A stretch of 64,000 nucleotides of DNA from Gordionus sp. m RMFG-2023 (lineage: Eukaryota > Nematomorpha > Gordioida > Chordodea > Parachordodidae): NCBI RefSeq assembly GCF_954871325.1, contig NC_088777.1, forward strand, positions 7,417,366 to 7,481,365, given 5' to 3'. The notes beneath the pieces were generated by a model. That model had not been told where the DNA came from and did not search any database. It worked only from the letters and a program-made list of their open reading frames with translations. Below are positions 1-11,258 of this stretch, in pieces. A program made the translations under genes and the position numbers. Position 1 is the first letter of the stretch, and every line of letters begins with the position of its first letter.

Positions 1-392
1 AATTCATTTTTACCACCTTCCAAATTTCGGAAAAGGATGGGTATTTGTGATATTTGTTTTTAAAATTGATTATGCAAATGTATACCTACAAAAATACGAA
101 TCGAATAATGGAATTATTCGTATTCGTTTAAATCGAATAATTTATTATTCGTTTTCGTTTAAATCGAATAATTTATTATTCGTATTCGTTTAAATCGAAT
201 AATTTATTATTCGTATTCGTATGAATCGAATAATTTATTATTCGTATGAATAATAAAATGATTATTCGATTCGATTCGAAAATTTTATTTACCATGAATT
301 AAAAAAGATCTATTATAAAATTTATTTTGTAAAATTTAACTAAGGATAAAGACAAACAAATTTAATTAGTGAGACAAAATAGAAGCATACAT

Positions 393-794
393 TAGAGATC
401 TGCAAAGTTAGGCCCGGCCCGTACTCGGACTGAATCCGGCCCTGCCAATTCTATTATAAATAATCGGGTTCGGGCCAGGCCTAATATTTTTAAAAAAAAT
501 CGAGCCGGGTCGGGTCGGACCTTGGAAATATTTTTAAATATATCTAAATTTATCAATTTTATATTGAATTTTTTATTTAAAAATAAAAATATTTGATTTT
601 ATTTATTGAAACTAAACGACCATATATCTTTTATTTTGAGTAATTATAAAAATTAATATCTATATTTAAATAAATTCGGGCCAGGCCGGGTCGGTAAATT
701 TTTTTAAAAAATTTCGGGTTCGGGCCGGGCCGGCAAAACTTTTTTAAAATGGGCCGGGCCGGGCTTGAAAAATTAGGCCCGATGCAGATCACTA
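393..794. mobile_element. Non-autonomous hAT miniature element, 402 bp
   Basis: The termini TAGAGATCTGCA and its near reverse complement TGCAGATCACTA are flanked by an exact 8-bp duplication GCATACAT (385-392 and 795-802). Both ends are GC-rich with repeated GGGCCGGGCC blocks, while the middle is AT-rich and has no coding. The end structure (TAGAGA-TCTGCA plus GC-rich subterminal repeats) resembles the element at 3581-5221, so they probably belong to related families. Confidence 0.85.
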
Positions 795-851
795 GCATAC
801 ATATATAATATATTTATATACAATGTGGAAAAATCAATATAATATTCATAT

Positions 852-1500
852 CTATAATGTAGAAGATAAATCTGACAACAGCCAATTTTTCAAACATAAA
901 GTTTTTCGGATTGTTTCCTCCTTTAACGACATTCTGTATTTTGTAACCATATGAGCTCCAACAGAAATGAGTCGCTCACATGGGGTTGAAGATCCCTGTA
1001 TCGACAATATGTCCCTCGCCATTTTAGATAACACGGGAAAACGGTCTCCATGTAGTTTCCACCATTCTAGTGGGCTTTTATTTGACGTTATTCTCACTTC
1101 TTTCAAATATGTGTCAATTTCAGAAATTGGCATAACATTCTGTTTAAAAATGACATCCATATTTGATTGTATTAAAGGTTTACTTTTTGATACATCATAT
1201 TTAATTTTATATTCATCAAACATTTTCTCAAAATTATTAAATATAGTTGTAACGTTTATATTATAAGATATAGGTAGGCACTCAAAAAATTCCAGTTTAA
1301 GTCTTGGATCTAATATTGCAGATATAATTGGTAGTTTTTTTTTACACTTAATTTCAACCCGACAAATTTTACATCTTGCAGTTTTTGTTGATGCTTGGTA
1401 AATAAAATGTTTCCAAATATCTGCATTTTTCCGTCCCCCCGAGCCTGACTGTATAGAATTTGAGGTGGATGATGAATATTGGCTTTGTTCTCCAATGCTT
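852..1500 (-). pseudogene. hAT transposase remnant (BED finger joined to hATC domain)
   Basis: This reads right to left on the minus strand. A BED-type zinc finger lies at about 1500-1340 (motifs RKNADIWKHF and ARCKICRVEIK). An ILDPRLKLEFFE motif follows at about 1325-1285, where hAT proteins usually carry a similar LDPR motif. The hAT dimerisation domain fills 1223-852, with WWKLHGDRFPVLSKMARDIL, then SSTPCERLISVGAH, then a LCLKNWL tail. The catalytic middle is missing, so the BED finger runs almost directly into the C-terminal part. The reading frame changes between the finger and the C-terminal part. It belongs to the outer element 81-8797 and cannot encode an active transposase. Confidence 0.75.
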
Positions 1501-2062
1501 TCTGATTCAGAAATATCTATTATACCAATAGGTAGAATATCAATTTAATAAATTAAATATTATTATAATATTTATAGCATAGCCAGCCAACCCAATACGG
1601 CAATCAATAAGTTAGTCAGTAATATATATATGTCAAAATCATCAGATCCTATAATCATCATTCACGATTATTTTGATAATAATATTAAAACTTATAAATA
1701 ACTATCTAACTTTGTATTAATTAAAGAAATTTTTCTCTATGATGATTTTAGCTATAAAAAGTTGGAAATTATTTATTTACACATTTTTATGTTTCCGCTC
1801 TTAGCCACGTGGAGGCAACCATTTTTAAGAGCGTTTAGATCTTAGTTTAAAGAACCAAGACAATGGATATATAGCGGGTTTAAAATTTTAAACCTGAAAT
1901 ATAACCATTATATTAGATTTTAAAAATTTTAAATTTATTAATTAAAAAAAAAAAATTACTCTCCATAATCTAATAACTCATCATCTGTATGATGATCATT
2001 ATTAGACTTGGGATTAATATCTAATCTAAAAACATCCGACGCCAAGTCAACACAGTTCCTGG

Positions 2063-2480
2063 TTACTTGGTGTCGGCGCCGTTACGGGAATGGGCATTGT
2101 GAGTATCGGCGCCGATACGGAAATGGGGATTATGGGAATCGGCGCCGATATGGGGATGGGGATTAAGGGAATCGGCGACGAGAGGGCACCGTGGAATTAG
2201 GCTCTCCGGCACGGCCCTCTTGACAAAATCTGACGATATGATCGCCACCGCATCTGTAGCATCCAGATGCACGTCGAGAGTCTCTCGAGGAAGATCCTCT
2301 TTCTCCGTACCAATATTTGGTACCATATCCCCAGGGCTACGCGACCTGCGAGACCGTCTGTCTCTAATAGGCCTCACTATATTGAGCATTTGCCCATAGG
2401 GAAGCTTCCAGTCTAGCTTCCTCCAACAGGTTATCCAACTCGACCGAGCCATAATCTTGTGGATTGATATCGTTATACAA
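2063..2480 (-). mobile_element. GC-rich gag-like fragment (retroelement fossil)
   Basis: This patch is near half G+C in a window that is about a quarter G+C. The minus strand has a 129-codon open stretch ending in four copies of a roughly 10-residue unit (GADSHNPHFRI-like). In another register it has a cysteine/histidine zinc-knuckle-like motif beside an arginine/serine-rich stretch, as in retroelement nucleocapsid proteins. It appears broken, with a few breaks, and neither LTR nor polymerase is seen nearby. Family assignment is an inference from the knuckle only; a captured host exon is the main alternative. Confidence 0.35.
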
Positions 2481-3580
2481 AGTTACCCACCCGAAAAGTC
2501 GAACTCATCTAAAAATAATAAATTAAAGGGAAGATACAAATTTAATGTTTAAAAATTAATATCCATATGCTTTACTTTAATTTTTTTATATTGCGTTGGT
2601 TTTTTAGACCCTTTAGGTTTAACCAACTTTGACCACATGTCGAAACTATATCATCATCATTTAAAATCCGTCCTTTCATCATTGAGATATGAAAGTTATT
2701 GATAATAGAACTAAGGAGGAAAAACATTATTCCCAAAATATTAAGATTTTATAATATCCGTGCAAAAGTAAAAAATTTATTAAGTAGATGTAGTCTTAAA
2801 GTTATAAGAAATTTGTGTATTTTAATAACCTGAGGATGATAAAAAAAACATAAGTTTGTTCGCAGGTAAGTATCGATTCAATCTTTAATTATTATTTTTT
2901 CTTAATATATTTATTTAAATAGTTCGAAAACAATAAAATAAATTTATTCAACCTACCTATTTTTTTACTGATAACTTAAAATGAGAAAAAAATTAGAAAA
3001 TATAAATTATATTAAATTGATAAACGCCATCTTGCGGATTGAATATCAACGATAGTAGATGAGATGATAGCTTATAAAAAATTTATCACAAAATTATAAT
3101 ATATATTTTAGTGAATTTGGATATAAATGAAAAATAAGTTTTAAGTTTAAAAATACTATTACATGTACTTATATTAAATTTTATATAGATTTACTTATAA
3201 AATATTTTTTACAAAAATGATTTGGATTTATAGGTTTTAATTCCAAACACATTTTTAGTATAATATCTCGGCATTAATCTCAATTAATTTAAATATAATA
3301 TTTTGTTCATAAAATTTAATTAGGGAAAAGAATCAAGAATATAATTAAATTTTTGTGAATTGTGATTCATAGTAGAATAATGAAAGTTTTAGATTATTTG
3401 ATTTGGGCAATAAGAAATTCCTACTGAGATTCAATGATGATCTTTAATCCCAAAGACTACTTTGTTCTTATTAATATAAACTAAAATAATATATAAGTCA
3501 AAGTAACAGAGTTGTTAAACGCTATTTTTAAAAGTAGCGCCCGCTATAGCTATTTGTCAAAAAAAGTAGGGCGCTATTAG

Positions 3581-5221
3581 TAGAGAACTGCACGGACTGT
3601 CCGTAGCCCGACCCGACCCGACCCGGCCCGACCCGGCCTCGGGCTCGGGTCGGGTTCGGACATCAAAAAAAATTCCTCGGGTTCGGGCTCGGGTCGGGTT
3701 GTAAAAGCTGTCCGACCCGAAAACCCGACCCGACCCGACCCGAAAATATATATAATAATATTAATATCTTAAATAGTTAGTATAATTTATAATATTAATT
3801 ATAAAATCATATTATTTAATATTTATCACATTTTAGGATTAAAATGTCAATCATATTAACATGTCATGTCATTATTAATTATTATTTTATAAACCTAACA
3901 ACCGGATACCAAACTATTTTATTACTAAATTGTGTTTCTCGTAAATTACAAGATAAGACATATTTTATGTAAGTTTTATTTATTATTTAACTAGCCTATA
4001 CATTGTCTTTTTTAACATTTGTTTTAACCCTTCACTACAAAGGTAGAAAAAACTCCCTACTACAAAGGTGGGGATTTTACCCCAAATTTTGATTAGATAT
4101 ATCTCAAAACATATTAAAAATTGAGATCTAAAATTTTGAGTATATATTTAAAAAATATTGGAGATAATAAATACAAAATCTTAGATTAATATTTACTTCC
4201 AAAAAAAAAGTTAGACAAATTTTCCTAAAATTACTGAAATAAAATTTTCTTTTTCAGTACTTCCTTTAATTATTTTATTATCACTAAATAAAATTCAAAA
4301 AATTCAAATTTTATTAAATCAATGTTGAATAATGATAATTACATAAATTTTATAAAAAAATATCATATATCAAAAAAAATATTAATCATCAAATATGTAA
4401 AATTATTAAAAAATAATAATGTAAATATATATCTTAATATTATTATTGAATATTTTTTTCTTAAGAAACTACAGAGGTGGTAGATACGTTTTTGGACTTC
4501 TCTCTATGGGAGGCTGACAATGCGTATTCTGATGCTAGCGCCGAAGTTGACGAGCTAAAAAAATATCTAGATCCGAAATTATGTGTTGATGACGATAATA
4601 TTTTAAAATGGTGGAAAACAAACCATTATGAGTTTCCAAATTTAAGTATTTTAGCTCTTAAATTCCTGGCTATCCCTGCTTCGTCGGCTAGCAGTGAAAG
4701 GGCGTTTTCAGCTGCTGGTAGGGCCTTTGAGGAGAGAAGGACTCGTTTAAAGCCAGATAAACTGGACGCCTCTTTATTTATATATCATAATTATTCACTT
4801 TGTGATAATTTTGATAATGATATTGATGAGGTCAATATATAATATAATATGTTCATTATATTTTTTATATATTTATTAACTTTTACATCATATCTATATT
4901 CGCATTAATGATGCTTATTATATAATCGTTATAATTTTTAAATTCGCTTGTATATTAATCGTTTTATAATATTTTTTACAAATTTTAAAAATGCAACTTA
5001 ATATATATCTTGAATAGATTATGGCCGTCAAATAAACTTTTATTTAAGGTGGCTGAACTGAATAAATACACATAAATTTTTTTTTGGTTATTATAATATT
5101 AAAACTTAAATTGCAAAATTTTATTCGGGTCGGGCTCGGGTCGGGTCGGTTTGGATTAAAAAATGTGTGCTCGGGCTCGGGTCGGGCTCGGGTTGCGAAA
5201 AAATTACTTTGCAGTTCTCTA
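3581..5221 (+). mobile_element. hAT transposon copy 1 of a two-copy family (internally deleted)
   Basis: The ends TAGAGAACTGCA and TGCAGTTCTCTA are perfect inverted repeats with an 8-bp duplication GCTATTAG (3573-3580 and 5222-5229). Subterminal tracts are rich in CGGGTCGGG/CCCGACCCG on both sides. It lies inside the element 3507-8196, close to that element's left end. Only the last quarter of a transposase is retained. The close similarity to the copy at 11259-12931 implies recent movement. Confidence 0.9.
4477..4842 (+). pseudogene. hAT C-terminal dimerisation domain fragment
   Basis: The open stretch encodes LKWWKTNHYEFPNLSILALK followed by FLAIPASSASSERAFSAAG and FEERRTRLKPDKL. These are the canonical hATC signatures (WW near the start, then a SSASSERAFS block). 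It ends at a stop 380 bp before the element's right end, as expected for a transposase C-terminus. The in-frame start is not a proper ATG. The sequence TTCTTAAG just upstream could be a splice acceptor, so this was probably a last exon. No catalytic DDE residues remain, but the fragment has no internal stop. Confidence 0.85.
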
Positions 5222-5796
5222 GCTATTAGCTACTTTTAATAAAAAAAATTTTAGAAACAAATGAAATAAATTTTTTTTATTTTTTTTTTGCTTATAATGT
5301 AAATGTATAATAAATAATATACAACATTAATAAATATAAAAATATAGTTAGTTTAGATTATAAAAAAATAAGCAATATAAATAAATATTTATTTTAATTT
5401 GTTGCATATTAATAATAATATCATTTCAATATTATCATCCCCTAGTCTAGAGCGACGATCAGAAAGTATAAGCTTTGCTCTACTAAATAATCTCTCGACA
5501 CTTGCACTTGAGGGCAAGGAAGCTCTAAAAATATTTAATCAGATCAATTTATAAATATAAATAAGTTTTTACCTTCTGTTATGTGTCCAACTATCTGCCG
5601 GTGTACATACATAAGATATATCTGATAACTCTACTATTAGAGCATCTTTCATCACTTTGAAGTTGTCGGGAATTTTATTCATAAGTGTCTGGCGACATAA
5701 AACTGTTGTCCCAGGGGATAAAGTTTTAATCATCATAGTAAATGATGGATTATCAAACAAGAACGATGGCTGAACTGTGTCAATAATAAAATCAAC

Positions 5797-7524
5797 AAGT
5801 GGCGTATCCAGGATTTTCCTATAGGGGGGGAAATTTTTTTGGGGGTTTTGCCTCCAAACCCCCTTTGGCCAGCTTTTTCCTCACCTTCGGCCGGGTCATA
5901 TCTTTGATCTATTCTTTTAAATTATTCATAATTCAATAATAATTATATTAATATTTTTAAAATTTATTTGAATTTTGGTTCCTTTTATAAATTAATTATT
6001 TAAGAAATATTTTTTTTAATTTTTAAATTTAACATTTATTAATAAAGACAAATTAAATCTGACAAAATGATAGTATAAAAATAAAATCATGTCCAAAACA
6101 TAATTCTAGAAAATTCAAGAAATTTAACAAACAAGGACTTCATAATACAAAGTATAATAATAGATATAATAGAAATATAATAAATGCAAATGATTATATG
6201 AAGAAGAAGGGGGGGGGGGTTTAAATAATTTAGGGAAGAAGAAGAAAATCTAGATTAATCGGCTCCTCGGGGAATGAACCTATGGCGTGTAAAATTAGAT
6301 TTTATAATCTGAATTCCTATGCGTTGACGTAAGTAGTCGCTTTCTTTTGGGTCTCCTGATTACTAATTCGCGCTTATGAATATAAGAAGAAATAAAAGTT
6401 ATAACCCAATTTTTATTTTAAGTTAGGTATATTATAGATAAATTTTTTTTAAAAAGTATAAAATTGAAATAAAGTTTAGTGTCAATTTTTTTTTTTATAA
6501 AATTTGCTTTAAAAACTAGCCTCAGCTTAAATTCTCATATAATATAAATATAAAATTTTTTTGATTGAAAATTCTAATTGTAGTGAGTATAAAATATTGA
6601 CTAGAAAATTTTTTAAAGAACAAGTTTTTATAACTTATTAAATACAATATTATATAAAAAATTTATTAGATACTAGAATTATAATGCGATTTTTAATTTT
6701 CGTGGGAATTTTTCCAAATTATCAAGAATTTTCTTTGTCGTTGGAAATAAATCTCTGTGGATATTTAACATAGCTAACCCATTTAGCCGAGAAGTAGTAT
6801 TTTGTAAATAAGTTTTCAACCTTCTCAATTTGAAAAAGGTCCTTTCATTCGTATATGTTGTAATAGGCAAACATGCAAGAATACCTTCAAAATAAATTAA
6901 GCCTTTTATACCGATTGAGCGCATCAATAGCATGCTCAGGTAAAATAATAAACGTAGTAAATATTTATACCACAATTCGAATTCACTGATTAAATTGATT
7001 TCAGTATCAACATCATAGGAATAAAATTTTGCTAAATATTTAATTATACCAATAATGGCATCAGAAAACGAAGAAGGGTCTTTAGGTAATAAAATTTGAA
7101 GATTACGAAAGACTTGTTTTTTATCTAAAAACCGTACTTTAATTTGCGATAAAAAAGTATCTAAGAATGGAATGAAATTGGATATTTTATAAGATTTAAT
7201 TCAACGTTTATATAAATATTATGAAATATTAACTACATTCATTCTTCCTGTCCACATTTTCCTCCAAATCAATAACTTGAACCAAATTGAAATTTGGTTT
7301 TTGTAAATTTCTACATAGTAGTGAGCTATAGGAAAATAATTTATTAATGCAACTAGCAGTAAGGATAAACTCTGCTTGATATTGAAAAATTTTGATGGGG
7401 GAGGGGGTCCGGGGGTCGGGGTAAAATTTTTTATTATCTTAAAATAATATTTAGAAAAACAGTCAAATTTGCTATGGGGGGTGAAATTTCCCCCTTCCCC
7501 CCCCCCCCATTGCTTACGCGCCTG
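5797..7524 (-). mobile_element. hAT transposon with G-rich subterminal tracts
   Basis: It is bounded by an exact 8-bp duplication AAATCAAC (5789-5796 and 7525-7532). The ends AAGTGGCGTA and TACGCGCCTG are imperfect inverted repeats of the widespread CAGTGGCGTA type. Long G runs near the left end (5824-5844) and C runs near the right end (7490-7509) mirror each other. It sits inside the element 3507-8196 and breaks that element's transposase. Related decayed copies appear at about 20630-21880 and 46557-47700. Confidence 0.88.
6675..7230 (-). pseudogene. hAT transposase C-terminal fragment
   Basis: Minus-strand coding reads PFLDTFLSQIKVRFL near 7180, then IIKYLAKFYSYDVD near 7020. The dimerisation signature TTYTNERTFFKLRRLKTYLQ follows at about 6860-6790 and LNGLAMLNIHRD near 6770. 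This NERTF-KLRRLK-YL layout belongs to the hAT group of larger transposases with long C-terminal halves. The frame is not continuous across the stretch, and the catalytic region and N-terminus are missing. Confidence 0.7.
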
Positions 7525-8288
7525 AAATCAACAATTACTTTATCAGCCAATTTTTGTGAAATATTGGCATGTTTATTATCAGTTAATTTGGTTTGGATAG
7601 TATTTGTCTTTTTGAATGAAGATTCTCTTATACCAAAATTTTTTATATGTTTCTTTATTTCCTTATAGCAAATGGCGTGAACAGTCTAATAAAATAAATA
7701 ATATTATAATGTAAAAATAACAATTTACCTTTAGGTGTTTCTTCAGGTCTCGATTGATTTGATGATATATTTTTTTTACATTTTAAGCACAGGAATTTGA
7801 ATCTAGATTTTGTTTTAATATTTATTTTAAAATTTTTTTTAAATCTAGGGAATGGGAAATCGTTATTAGAGCTATTAAGTACATTTTCTTCCATTGAATC
7901 TTCCATGTCTAAATCACTTTCAAGGATTTGGATATCCATGGGCGATGCCATTTTAGATTATTAACACAGATTGAAAATATAAATTAAAAATTGAAAATAT
8001 ATTTAAATTTCAAAATTAAATAATAAATTATAAAAATTATAATTAATTATGATATTATATTTAAATTCTTATGTTTTTACTTACATTCATTATATTTTTT
8101 AAAAGTAGCGCGCTAAAAAATTAAATAATTTTAAAAAAAGTAGCGGCTATTAGCTATAGCTACCAAAAAAGATAGCGCGCTACTTTAACAACTCTGCAAA
8201 GTAATATTCTTTTTAATGTGGGGAAATAATAAATTGTCAAAAGGCTATGCAACTTAAATAAGTACGAAAAACTCACATTAGCAATATT

Positions 8289-8450
8289 TTACAAATAAAG
8301 TGGTAAAAATTTTAGGCAAAAAGTCAAATTTATGATTTCTCCATCATCAAATGAAAGAGAAATATCAGGTTTGCCCGTCATTCTTGATGTGATGGGATTA
8401 ACAGTTTTGTATATGTTATATAAATTACCTTCTTCGTCCATCTCTATCAT
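8289..8450 (-). other. Short unidentified open stretch, 53 codons
   Basis: An ATG-started reading frame (MIEMDEEGNLYNIYKTVNPI, then SRMTGKPDISLSFDDGEII) ends at a TAA. Its composition looks more protein-like than its neighbours: it is acidic, with mixed residues and few runs. It lies between the right end of the second-level hAT and that of the outer hAT, near the 5' side of the outer element's coding strand. It might be a first exon of the outer element. I do not recognise it. Confidence 0.25.
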
Positions 8451-8805
8451 AAAAGAAATTTCTAAAGTAATGGTCTATTATAAGATAAATTAAAATGGAG
8501 TTTCAAAATTTGGCGCAATTTTCATTATTCCACTAGGAGATTTTATTAAATTGAAATAATTTCAAATAATTCCTAATAATAATATATGATTTATATATGA
8601 TTATTTTCCAATATATTAATACTATTAGTCGAATAATCTCGAATAATTCGATCGAATAATAGATAAAAAATTATTCGACGAATAATATATTTTCCTAATT
8701 CGAATTCGATTCGAATTTTCGAATCGAATAATTGTGTTATTCGTATTCGTAAAATACGAATCGAATATCGAATAACAAATAATTCGTTTTAGGTATATGC
8801 AAATG

Positions 8806-9817
8806 GCTCGTTTTAAGTCAATATTTTATTTATAAAAACGTATTTTCTTCTTATATTGAGCTGCGGACCTAAATATCAAAAATACAATTATTAGATTTAT
8901 TAATTTTAACGTAGAAAAGAGAAATAAGCTATTTTTACTAAAAAATAAAATAATGGTCTAAATAATTTTTTATTTTTTGAAATTACAAAAATTTATTCTC
9001 TTATTTTTTTAAATTCTAGAAATTAATTTAATTTAATAAATTTTAGCTAAAAGTTTATAAAGTTGTGGAATTTTTACGATAAAAAAAAGTAAGCAATATT
9101 AATTTTATATTTTTCAAATTATAATAATTATGGGCAGTTATACTTATATTAATCAAATCGAGTAGTGAAATAAATAGGAAATATAAAAATAATTTGGTAG
9201 TAAAAAATTCTCAAAATGGAAGATTTTGGTCATATTTCATAATTTTATAAAGTTAGACAAATTTATAAATTCTGAGGTTATTTAAATATCACGGCCTTAT
9301 TAAGATAAGTTATTCACTATTAAAAAACCTCTATTATTTTATATTTTTATATAAATTGCAGCATTTTAAAGAGTTCTTTTTGAGGTTAAAAAATCACAGT
9401 GTTATAAAAAAATAATTATAGCCGCATAGGCATATCATAGTTACATTAATTTTGGTAAAATTAATAATTAACCATAAATCCCACGGCTCGTAAGAGCCCA
9501 GGCTCATAAGATTCTCATCTCTGCTAATAAATTTCGATCATTTTTAAATGCTTATTTGAATTTTTTTTATCCAATCATAGGTTTGTTTAGTTAAATCACT
9601 TTTTATAACATATAAGCTTAATATCAGTCAGTTTATATTTTTCAAAAATTTTTACCTATCAAAATATCAATTAGCAATTGTAAAAAATATTTCCCTTATT
9701 ATAAGGAGGATCTAAAGAGTAGAATGAAGTAAGGTGGATTGCAGTCAATCAACCTACAGGGGAATCTAAATGTGTTAAGTTATCTTGGGTGGTAATTTTA
9801 ACATTTTACACATTTAG
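8806..9817. other. AT-rich sequence without recognised genes
   Basis: I see only short AT runs and frequent stops on both strands. A small inverted pair (CTAAATGTGT at 9767 and ACACATTTAG at 9809) lies at its right end, just before the coding-like stretch at 9818. Confidence 0.5.
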
Positions 9818-9973
9818 ATCGGAGGAGTTTACTTGTACAAATTCAAGTTTGATGTGGTTAAAAATGGGCCAACTGAACATCCCAATTTTCATGATATGTC
9901 TACAGCCTTGCTGATTTCGCCTCATGGTCCACAAATAATGCTAGATGTAAAGTTGGAGGGAACATTTAGATGA
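9818..9973 (+). other. Coding-like stretch of unknown origin
   Basis: About 50 codons stay open and read GGVYLYKFKFDVVKNGPTEH, then FHDMSTALLISPHGPQIML, then DVKLEGTFR before a TGA. G+C and residue mix are well above the surroundings. ACACATTTAG directly upstream could be a splice acceptor. There is no ATG at the start. It could be a relic exon of a host gene or of an element; I do not recognise the family. Confidence 0.3.
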
Positions 9974-10214
9974 TCTCTTTGATTTAGAGAGAATTTAAAA
10001 GAGATTTAAGTGTATTAACTTGTTGAATACCCTCAGTTAAGAGTTATTTTAAAATTGATGGAAATTGGTAATAAGAGTAGAAGAGTTTTATAATAATTTT
10101 CTACCAAAAACATTTTTAGATTTCTAAAATGGTTATTTACCTATATCGTCCCTGTTTGTGTTTAAATTTTTAGCCGAACTATTGTCAACTATTGTGTATT
10201 CTTCGTGAATTCCC

Positions 10215-10451
10215 CTATCCCACGAGAGAGGGGAATATTTGAACCTGAGCTAGAGAAATATGTAAACCAGCGACCTCTACAGGATTGTCAAGGTGAGAAA
10301 GAGAAATATGTGGACCAGCGACTTCTGTAGGATCGTCATGATTGGCCATAGGAACATCAATGTTCTCATTATGAGATATATATCGAATATTTACATTATC
10401 ATTTTCAGTGTTTTGAAATGGCCCCTTTTTGAGAACTAATAAATGTAGCAT
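10215..10451 (-). other. Open stretch with an internal tandem duplication
   Basis: The minus strand is open for 78 codons. It contains two copies of a roughly 48-bp unit (10240-10290 and 10291-10345). At the protein level these read DDPTEVAGPHISLSHL and DNPVEVAGLHISLAQV. No homologous family comes to mind. The duplication may be the only reason for the long frame. Confidence 0.2.
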
Positions 10452-11258
10452 TGCGCTTATTTATTTTTCGTTTCTTAACACCTGAGTCAAATTTGTTTCC
10501 TCCTATTCCCACTTTGAAAAGTCTTTGGTTGTGAAATAAAGTATTATATGGCGTCTCCTAACAACTCCACTAAAGAGTATTTTTTTATATTAATCAAGTT
10601 TATCATTTTTTTAAGGGCCTGAAACTAGCATATTATATAGTATATATTAAATCAAACATTTAATAGTCGAAACTAAGGGTCCAACCAGAGTCAAGAAAAT
10701 TTTCAAAAAAACTCGACGTTTATACCGTCCAAACTCAATATCGTAAATTTCAATAATTAATTTAATTTTTTTTAAAAGTAAAATTTCTTAATTTAAGTAA
10801 TAACTTAATCTAAATCAGAGTAATTTAAGTGTATCCAAACCGGAAATGTGTATCAAATATGGTGTATATTTATATTTTATTTTAAAAGGGACTAATTCGA
10901 ATATCAAAAAGTGCTTCATAGCCATTACAACTACAAGACCTTTACTAGAAAATTGACCAAATATTTTTAAATATAGTCATTTAATAGAAATCGTTTTTGT
11001 TAAAATTAAATTATCATATTTATGTACTTACCGATTACCCTTGTTTCTTTGCTAATAGAAAATTAATTTAAAATGTTTTTAAAGATTATTTATAAACTAG
11101 TAAGATAGCCCATCAAAAATCAAATGTCAAATGAAAATTTTCATTCAATTACAAAATATTTTATGTCATGTTACCTGTTATTTGAAATATAATATCCAAT
11201 TTTTATTCTTCTTACAAACACATGTCATCTCTGTCAGCGACCATGTGTTTAATCCCAT
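10452..11258. other. AT-rich sequence without recognised genes
   Basis: No open stretch with protein-like composition and no clear repeat ends are visible before the hAT terminus at 11259. Confidence 0.5.

Larger units (their letters stand above)
5389..7951 (-). pseudogene. Transposase of the second-level hAT, split by insertion
   Basis: On the minus strand a first exon starts at an ATG at 7951 (MASPMDIQILESDLDMEDSM). It carries a CLKC half of a BED finger and ends at a donor near 7729. After a short intron (about 7686-7728) the coding resumes (SRHL, then TNTIQTKLTDNKHANISQKL) and reaches the insertion point at 7525. Beyond the inserted element it continues from 5796 (FDNPSFTMMIKTLSPGTTVL, then SYVCTPADSWT). 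A second intron (about 5525-5572) leads to a last exon reading SLPSSASVERLFSRAKLILS, with a stop at 5389-5391. There is at least one frameshift near 7670, and the DDE core is absent. Exon ends are judged by eye. Confidence 0.75.
3507..8196 (-). mobile_element. Second-level hAT transposon, interrupted twice
   Basis: The inverted repeats CAGAGTTGTTAAA start at 3507 and end at 8196. The flanks carry an exact 8-bp duplication CAAAGTAA (3499-3506 and 8197-8204). Subterminal GTAGCG and TAGCTATAGC repeats are present at both ends. The interior is split by two other hAT elements at 3581-5221 and 5797-7524. Subtracting them leaves about 1.3 kb, an internally deleted copy coding on the minus strand. 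Confidence 0.9.
81..8797 (-). mobile_element. Outer hAT-type DNA transposon enclosing a nested stack
   Basis: The ends are imperfect inverted repeats beginning TATACCTA, and both flanks carry the 8-bp duplication TGCAAATG (73-80 and 8798-8805). Just inside each end lie dense inverted and direct copies of ATTCG/CGAAT (about 95-275 and 8625-8790), which look like subterminal transposase-binding repeats. The minus strand encodes a BED finger and a hAT C-terminal domain near the left end. An 8-bp duplication plus hATC coding places it in the hAT superfamily. Most of its 8.7 kb is later insertions. It is the oldest layer because the other elements here lie inside it. Confidence 0.8.

Noticed and set aside
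95-275. ATTCG repeats as a satellite or CRISPR-like array
   Set aside because: Spacing is irregular, and both orientations recur at the other end of the element, which fits subterminal transposon repeats.
6180-6225. A run of G after AAGAAGAAGG as a possible G-quadruplex control site
   Set aside because: It lies in the G-rich interior of a hAT element with no gene to control.
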